64,000 nucleotides of DNA from an uncultured Elusimicrobia bacterium (lineage in GTDB: Bacteria > Elusimicrobiota > Elusimicrobia > Elusimicrobiales > Elusimicrobiaceae). Of the stretch, positions 60,802 to 64,000 are shown in pieces. Each line of letters begins with the position of its first letter. The first letter of the stretch is position 1. The position numbers and the translations under genes are program-made. The notes beneath the pieces were generated by a model, which saw only the letters and a program-made list of their open reading frames with translations, was not told the DNA's origin and ran no database searches. The stretch covers positions 33,267 to 97,266 of the forward strand of contig CAMECJ010000008.1 in the NCBI GenBank assembly GCA_945913025.1, written 5' to 3'.

Positions 60802-61470
60802 GCGAATTAAAGTTGCAAGTGCAACAGGACAAAAGGTGTAATAAGCAGACCTATGTCCAAATACAAACCACTCAAAGAACAAGACCGATATACCATAGAA
60901 CGTATGTTGGGTTAGGGATATAACATCAGGCAGATTACACGGCCAATAGGAAAGTGATTTAATCATATCTTCCAAGGGAAACAAGCAAGCCTTGCAAACT
61001 TGTGTAGAACGTAAGAGCCGATATCTGCTCATTACTCCTTTACCCGACAGAAGTGCTAACTCCAATAAACAAGCTCTGATTAACTCCCTAAAACATTTAC
61101 CTTGCACTAGCTTTACCTATGATAATGGCATTGAAAATGTCTTGCATGGTCAAGTTAATCAATCCTTAGGATGTAAATCATACTTTTGTGAACCCTATCA
61201 TAGTTGGGAAAAAGGTTCTATAGAAAACCGTAATCGTATCATTAGACAATACTTGCCTAAACAAACCGATTTTAGACAGCTAACCCCTGAACTAATACGT
61301 AAAATACAGGATAGTATTAACTATACCCCTATGAAATGTTTAGGCTATTTGACCCCTTATGAAGTACAATTTAAGGTGAGGATATCTTTACAACAAATTA
61401 AACAGAAAGTCTTTTGTCCTAAAACTCTTCATCCGTTGTCCTAATCGTTGCACTTGCAACTTTAATTCGC
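60802..61470 (+). mobile_element. IS30-family element remnant with perfect terminal inverted repeats
   Basis: A 669-bp element bounded by 24-bp perfect inverted repeats (60802-60825 and 61447-61470; outer ends GCGAATTAAAGTTGC and its complement). The interior is a broken IS30-type transposase. Full IS30 members are about 1 kb, so several hundred bases are missing. No convincing target duplication is visible. It fills most of the 60672-61640 gap. Confidence 0.85.
60853..61444 (+). pseudogene. IS30-family transposase, truncated and frameshifted
   Basis: The reading frame from ATG 60853 gives SKYKPLKEQDRYTIERMLG, the start of the IS30 helix-turn-helix, then stops at TAG 60913; in-frame continuation GYNIRQITRPIGK is again family-like. 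The catalytic part lies in another frame from about 60992: CVERKSRYLLITPLPD, TYDNGIEN and ENRNRIIRQYLPKQTDF, with the end NYTPMKCLGYLTPYEV. The stretch with the first catalytic aspartate is deleted. The protein cannot be functional. Confidence 0.85.
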
Positions 61471-61560
61471 GCCCCTTTTGCTTAATTGTCTGCTACTACA
61501 GGCAATCTATTCTAGCAAAAGGAGTTTCTCTTCCTGACTCACCGGTTAACCTTTACTGAA

Positions 61561-61579
61561 CCACCGGCCTAGCCGGTGG
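61561..61579 (+). other. Stem-loop between the IS remnant and rplA
   Basis: CCACCGGC (61561-61568) and GCCGGTGG (61572-61579) with loop CTA, followed by TTTTCC on the plus strand. It could be a plus-strand terminator, but no intact plus-strand gene precedes it. Confidence 0.5.
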
Positions 61580-61595
61580 TTTTCCGTAGACAAAA

Positions 61596-61621
61596 AACCC
61601 CGCCTCGTAAGAAGCGGGGTT
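61596..61621 (-). terminator. Terminator after rplA
   Basis: AACCCCGC (61596-61603) and GCGGGGTT (61614-61621); on the minus strand the stem is followed by TTTT. It ends the secE-nusG-rplK-rplA unit 20 nt after the rplA stop. Confidence 0.88.
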
Positions 61622-61640
61622 AATTTGCAAAAGAGAACAA

Positions 61641-62315
61641 CTATTTGTGCGAAACAAATACGCCCGGGCCCATCGTGGAGCTAAGCGAAATGCTTCTGAC
61701 GTAAACACCTTTAGAGGTGTTGGGTTTTACGCGCAGGATGGTGTCCATAACAGCTTTTGCATTTTCGGCCAATTTGGCGGCGTCGAAAGACGCTTTGCCG
61801 ATAATGGCGTGTACGATACCGTAGGTATCGGCTTTGAATTCGATACGGCCCGCTTTTAACGCTTTAATGGTGTTGGCCAAGTCAAACGTAATGGTGCCGC
61901 TTTTCGGGTTCGGCATTAAACCACGGGGCCCCAAGATTTTGGCAACTTTGCCCAAATCTTTCATCGTGTCCGGCGTGGCAACCAAAACATCAAAGTCGAT
62001 TTTACCTTTGACGATTTCTTCTACAATATCTTCGACACCTACACGGTCTGCGCCGGCTTGTTGCGCTTCTTGCGCATGTTCGCCTTTGGCGATAACAGCG
62101 ATACGCTTGGTCTTGCCCGTTCCGTGCGGCAAAACAACAGTGGTGCGGACCTGCTGGTCGGCCTTTTTGGTGTCGATGCCCAGTTTCACGTGAATTTCGA
62201 TCGTTTCGTCGAATTTGGCTTTGGCGTTATCTTTTACGATTTGGGCGCCTTCTTCCAACGTGTAAACTTTGGCTTTATCGTACGCTTTTTGAGCTGCTTC
62301 CATTCTTTTTCCCAT
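61641..62315 (-). CDS. rplA: 50S ribosomal protein L1
   Basis: A 224-residue L1: FDETIEIHVKLGIDTKKADQ, RTTVVLPHGTGKTKRIAVIA, LVATPDTMKDLGKVAKILGP then RGLMPNPKSGTIT. L1 forms the mobile stalk at the E site and often represses rplK-rplA by binding their mRNA. AAGGAG precedes the ATG. It is followed by a terminator rather than by rplJ-rplL. Confidence 0.98.
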   Translation of the reverse strand: MGKRMEAAQKAYDKAKVYTLEEGAQIVKDNAKAKFDETIEIHVKLGIDTKKADQQVRTTVVLPHGTGKTKRIAVIAKGEHAQEAQQAGADRVGVEDIVEEIVKGKIDFDVLVATPDTMKDLGKVAKILGPRGLMPNPKSGTITFDLANTIKALKAGRIEFKADTYGIVHAIIGKASFDAAKLAENAKAVMDTILRVKPNTSKGVYVRSISLSSTMGPGVFVSHK

Positions 62316-62339
62316 CTTAAATACTCCTTAGGTTGTAGC

Positions 62340-62353
62340 GGGCGTTGTCGCCC
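62340..62353 (-). promoter_or_regulatory. Short hairpin in the rplK-rplA spacer
   Basis: GGGCG (62340-62344) and CGCCC (62349-62353) with a four-base loop, just upstream of the rplA ribosome-binding site. It could be part of an L1 recognition site or a processing hairpin; evidence is slight. Confidence 0.3.
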
Positions 62354-62368
62354 TCCCTTCGTTTAAAT

Positions 62369-62803
62369 TTATTTTACTACGTCCACACCCATACTGCGGC
62401 AGGTGCCTTTTACCATCTCGGCGGCCTGTTTGACGTCTTTCGTGTTTAAATCGGGCAGTTTCTGCGCCGCGATTTTTTCGCACTGGGCTTGGGTGATCTT
62501 GCCGACTTTATCTTTGTGCGGAGCGCCGGAACCTTTCGCAAGGCCCAACTCCTTAATAATCAGCACGGCCATAGGCGGCATTTTGGTAATGAAGGAGAAG
62601 GAGCGGTCTTCGTAAACGGTAATGACGACCGGAATTTTAATACCTTTTTCCAATTTAGCCGTTTTGGCGTTGAACTGTTTGCAGAATTCCATAATGTTCA
62701 CGCCGTGCTGGCCCAAAGCCGGACCCACGGGTGGGGCAGGGTTGGCCGCACCGGCGGGAATCTGCAATTTGATGTAACCTTTAATTTTTTTCTCTTTTGC
62801 CAT
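62369..62803 (-). CDS. rplK: 50S ribosomal protein L11
   Basis: A 144-residue L11: [20 protein letters not shown] then [18 protein letters not shown], and the RNA-binding C-domain with [20 protein letters not shown] and [14 protein letters not shown]. It belongs to the GTPase-associated centre. Gene order nusG-rplK-rplA is the common bacterial one. Confidence 0.98.
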   Translation of the reverse strand: MAKEKKIKGYIKLQIPAGAANPAPPVGPALGQHGVNIMEFCKQFNAKTAKLEKGIKIPVVITVYEDRSFSFITKMPPMAVLIIKELGLAKGSGAPHKDKVGKITQAQCEKIAAQKLPDLNTKDVKQAAEMVKGTCRSMGVDVVK

Positions 62804-62845
62804 TTTGTTGTTACTCCGTATTTTTACTGCTTACTGCGGTAAAAT

Positions 62846-63376
62846 CTAGTTTTTCTCCACTTGTAGGAAGTCCACTTCCACGGGGGTAGAACGGTCGAAC
62901 ACCGTAACCATTACTTTGAGTTTGTTCTTCTGTTCGTTCACTTCTTCCACCACGCCGATAAAATGCTTAAACGGTCCTTCCGTAATGCGGACGCTTTCGC
63001 CGCGTTCAAATTCCACCACGTGTTTGGGTTTGCCGGAAGTATTATCCGTAAGTTCTACGATTCCGGCAATTTCTTCTTCCGGTAAAGGAACCGGATTGGG
63101 ATCGCCCAAGAAACCGGTTACGCCCGTAATGCTTTTGATAAACCAATACGCTTCGCTGGTCATATTCATTTCCACCAGCACGTAACCTGGGAAAAATTTC
63201 CGTTTACGCAAAATTTTCTTGTTCTGTTTAACTTCGACGACTTCTTCTGTGGGAACCAAGACTTGAAAAACGCGATCACCGAAACCTTGAATTTCGATGT
63301 TAAGCAGGATTTTTTCTCTTACTTTATCCTCGTGCCCTGTTTGGGTATGCACGACGTACCAAGCTTTCTCTTCCAT
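62846..63376 (-). CDS. nusG: Transcription termination/antitermination protein NusG
   Basis: A 176-residue NusG: WYVVHTQTGHEDKVREKILL at the N-terminus, FFPGYVLVEMNMTSEAYWFI in the NGN domain, and a C-terminal KOW domain (FERGESVRITEGPFKHFIGV). It couples RNA polymerase to Rho or the ribosome. Its start overlaps the secE stop by one base. Confidence 0.98.
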   Translation of the reverse strand: MEEKAWYVVHTQTGHEDKVREKILLNIEIQGFGDRVFQVLVPTEEVVEVKQNKKILRKRKFFPGYVLVEMNMTSEAYWFIKSITGVTGFLGDPNPVPLPEEEIAGIVELTDNTSGKPKHVVEFERGESVRITEGPFKHFIGVVEEVNEQKNKLKVMVTVFDRSTPVEVDFLQVEKN

Positions 63377-63564
63377 TAACGACCCCCGATTACCGCGCCC
63401 AACACTTCCGTCAGGCCGAAATCAATAACGCCCACATATACTGCCACGAGCGCTACAACAATCGCTACCAGAATAGTGGATTGCACCACTTCCTGTCTGG
63501 AAAGCCAAGTAGATTTTCTTAATTCGCCGTAAGACTGTTTAAGAAAATTGATTGCTTTATTCAT
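63376..63564 (-). CDS. secE: Preprotein translocase subunit SecE
   Basis: A 62-residue short SecE with one membrane helix: KAINFLKQSYGELRKSTWLS then QEVVQSTILVAIVVALVAVY. The RKSTWLSRQEV amphipathic segment before the helix is diagnostic. I start at the ATG 63564; the open frame continues upstream only through the tRNA-Trp gene. It sits between trnW and nusG, the common order. Confidence 0.95.
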   Translation of the reverse strand: MNKAINFLKQSYGELRKSTWLSRQEVVQSTILVAIVVALVAVYVGVIDFGLTEVLGAVIGGR

Positions 63565-63596
63565 AGAAATATATCCGTTTTCCTTGGTATAAAACC

Positions 63597-63671
63597 TGGC
63601 AGGAGCGGAAGGACTCGAACCTTCAGTCCCGGTTTTGGAGACCGGTGGTTTACCAGTTAACCGACGCTCCC
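63597..63671 (-). tRNA. tRNA-Trp (anticodon CCA)
   Basis: A 75-nt tRNA on the minus strand. The acceptor stem GGGAGCG pairs with CGCTCCT (one G-U at the end); the anticodon loop CTCCAAA gives anticodon CCA for tryptophan; the T arm reads AAGGTTCGAGTCCTT; discriminator G and an encoded CCA end the gene. It lies between rpmG and secE, where trnW is found in many bacteria. Confidence 0.95.
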
Positions 63672-63681
63672 ACAAAAAATC

Positions 63682-63840
63682 TTAGGCTTTGCCTTCTTTA
63701 TGAGTGGTGCTCTTTCCGCATTTTTTGCAAAATTTGTTGAGCTCCAATTTATATTCTTTCTTTTTGCCGCGCACTTGGTAGTAGTTCTTGTTTTTGCATT
63801 CGGTGCAAATCAGCGCGATCGTAATTCTTTCACTTGCCAT
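63682..63840 (-). CDS. rpmG: 50S ribosomal protein L33
   Basis: A 52-residue L33 read on the minus strand from ATG 63840 to TAA 63682: MASERITIALICTECKNKNY, then a basic stretch and FCKKCGKSTTHKEGKA. Two CxxC pairs (CTEC and CKKC) form the zinc-ribbon version of L33. It lies between tuf and trnW. Confidence 0.95.
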   Translation of the reverse strand: MASERITIALICTECKNKNYYQVRGKKKEYKLELNKFCKKCGKSTTHKEGKA

Positions 63841-63900
63841 CTTAAATATCCTTGGGTTATGGGATAAAATCCCTTAAGTTCCGTCTGTCCACGATATCTG

Positions 63901-63923
63901 CGGGGGCGTCTTACACGCCCCCG
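63901..63923. other. GC-rich stem-loop between tuf and rpmG
   Basis: CGGGGGCGT (63901-63909) and ACGCCCCCG (63915-63923) form a perfect 9-bp stem with a five-base loop. No T-run follows on the minus strand, so it may be a processing site, mRNA stabiliser or weak terminator rather than a strong one. Confidence 0.55.
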
Positions 63924-63948
63924 TAACAGTATGAACTAAACAATTTTA

Positions 63949-64000
63949 CTACTCAATAATTTTGGTTACTACGCCGGCGCCTACCGTATGACCGCCTTCG
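63949..64000 (-). CDS. tuf: Elongation factor Tu (partial, C-terminal end only)
   Basis: The last 16 codons before TAG (63951-63949) read EGGHTVGAGVVTKIIE, the invariant C-terminus of EF-Tu, with the gene continuing beyond the right edge. Its position before rpmG-trnW-secE-nusG is the usual bacterial order. Confidence 0.93.
   Translation of the reverse strand, partial: EGGHTVGAGVVTKIIE

Noticed and set aside
60763..61107. Minus-strand open frame across the IS30 end and poly-T promoter.
   Set aside because: Antisense to the transposase remnant and promoter; no protein features.
63565..63675. 37-codon upstream extension of secE.
   Set aside because: It is the translated antisense-free sequence of the tRNA-Trp gene and its spacer.
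63901..63923. Strong intrinsic terminator after tuf.
   Set aside because: The stem is good but no U-run follows on the minus strand, so I list it only as a stem-loop.

Overview
The window looks like chromosome from a Gram-negative, anaerobic, gut-type bacterium, most likely of the phylum Elusimicrobiota (Elusimicrobium-like). This placement is inference. It rests on solitary type IV pilin-like genes with a near-invariant N-terminus (GFTLxELLVVVLIIGIL...LPQY) scattered between housekeeping genes, on an outer-membrane toolkit (RND-TolC efflux, Lnt, LpoB-type lipoprotein, many lipoboxes), and on anaerobic enzymes (a group B-like [FeFe] hydrogenase, NifU/NifS). Most of the window is ordinary core genome. 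There is no phage, CRISPR array or antibiotic-resistance island, and the only recognisable transposon is a dead IS30-type remnant.

Layout. 1-6.8 kb: hrcA with promoter and degenerate CIRCE, tatD, two unknown envelope proteins, infC-rpmI-rplT, nusB-ligA. 6.8-14.4 kb: a pilin, a six-gene envelope operon (lpoB-like, COG3014-like, LPP20-like, FKBP isomerase, two membrane-anchored unknowns), a degenerate pilin-like gene, an EamA transporter and a repeat-rich gap. 14.4-22.5 kb: an RND efflux operon, then a D-2-hydroxyacid dehydrogenase coupled to cysK. 22.5-28.4 kb: pilin, secreted unknown, cardiolipin synthase plus EEP-family protein, [FeFe] hydrogenase, pilin. 28.7-43.1 kb: rplM-rpsI, dusB, three 5'-nucleotidase paralogues (one apparently inactivated), nifU-nifS, nadK-recN, small membrane proteins, a beta-barrel candidate, glycerate kinase. 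43.2-51.2 kb: a tightly packed minus-strand operon secA-unknown-lnt-prfB-hemW-cofE-like-mscL. 51.3-59.4 kb: lemA with three tandem M48 proteases, a sulfatase-fold phosphoglycerol transferase, pyrimidine nucleoside phosphorylase. 59.5-64 kb: a cysteine-rich secreted protein, the IS30 remnant, then the tuf-rpmG-trnW-secE-nusG-rplK-rplA block.

The most unusual signal is a promoter cassette found four times, always upstream of a pilin gene (three) or the secreted cysteine-rich protein gene (one). It has a TTGACC-like -35, then CG, an uninterrupted run of 12 or 13 T, GA, and a TACAGT-like -10. The T run forms most of the -35/-10 spacer, so each slipped base would change the spacer length (16 bp with T12, 17 bp with T13). 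This is the architecture expected of phase-variable promoters and would tie dispersed surface-protein genes into one stochastically switched set. Other themes are widespread extended -10 promoters (TGnTAnnnT), several -10 boxes only 6-7 nt before the ATG (candidate leaderless mRNAs), and about 100-nt hairpin repeats in the intergenic gaps, two of them upstream of pilin genes.
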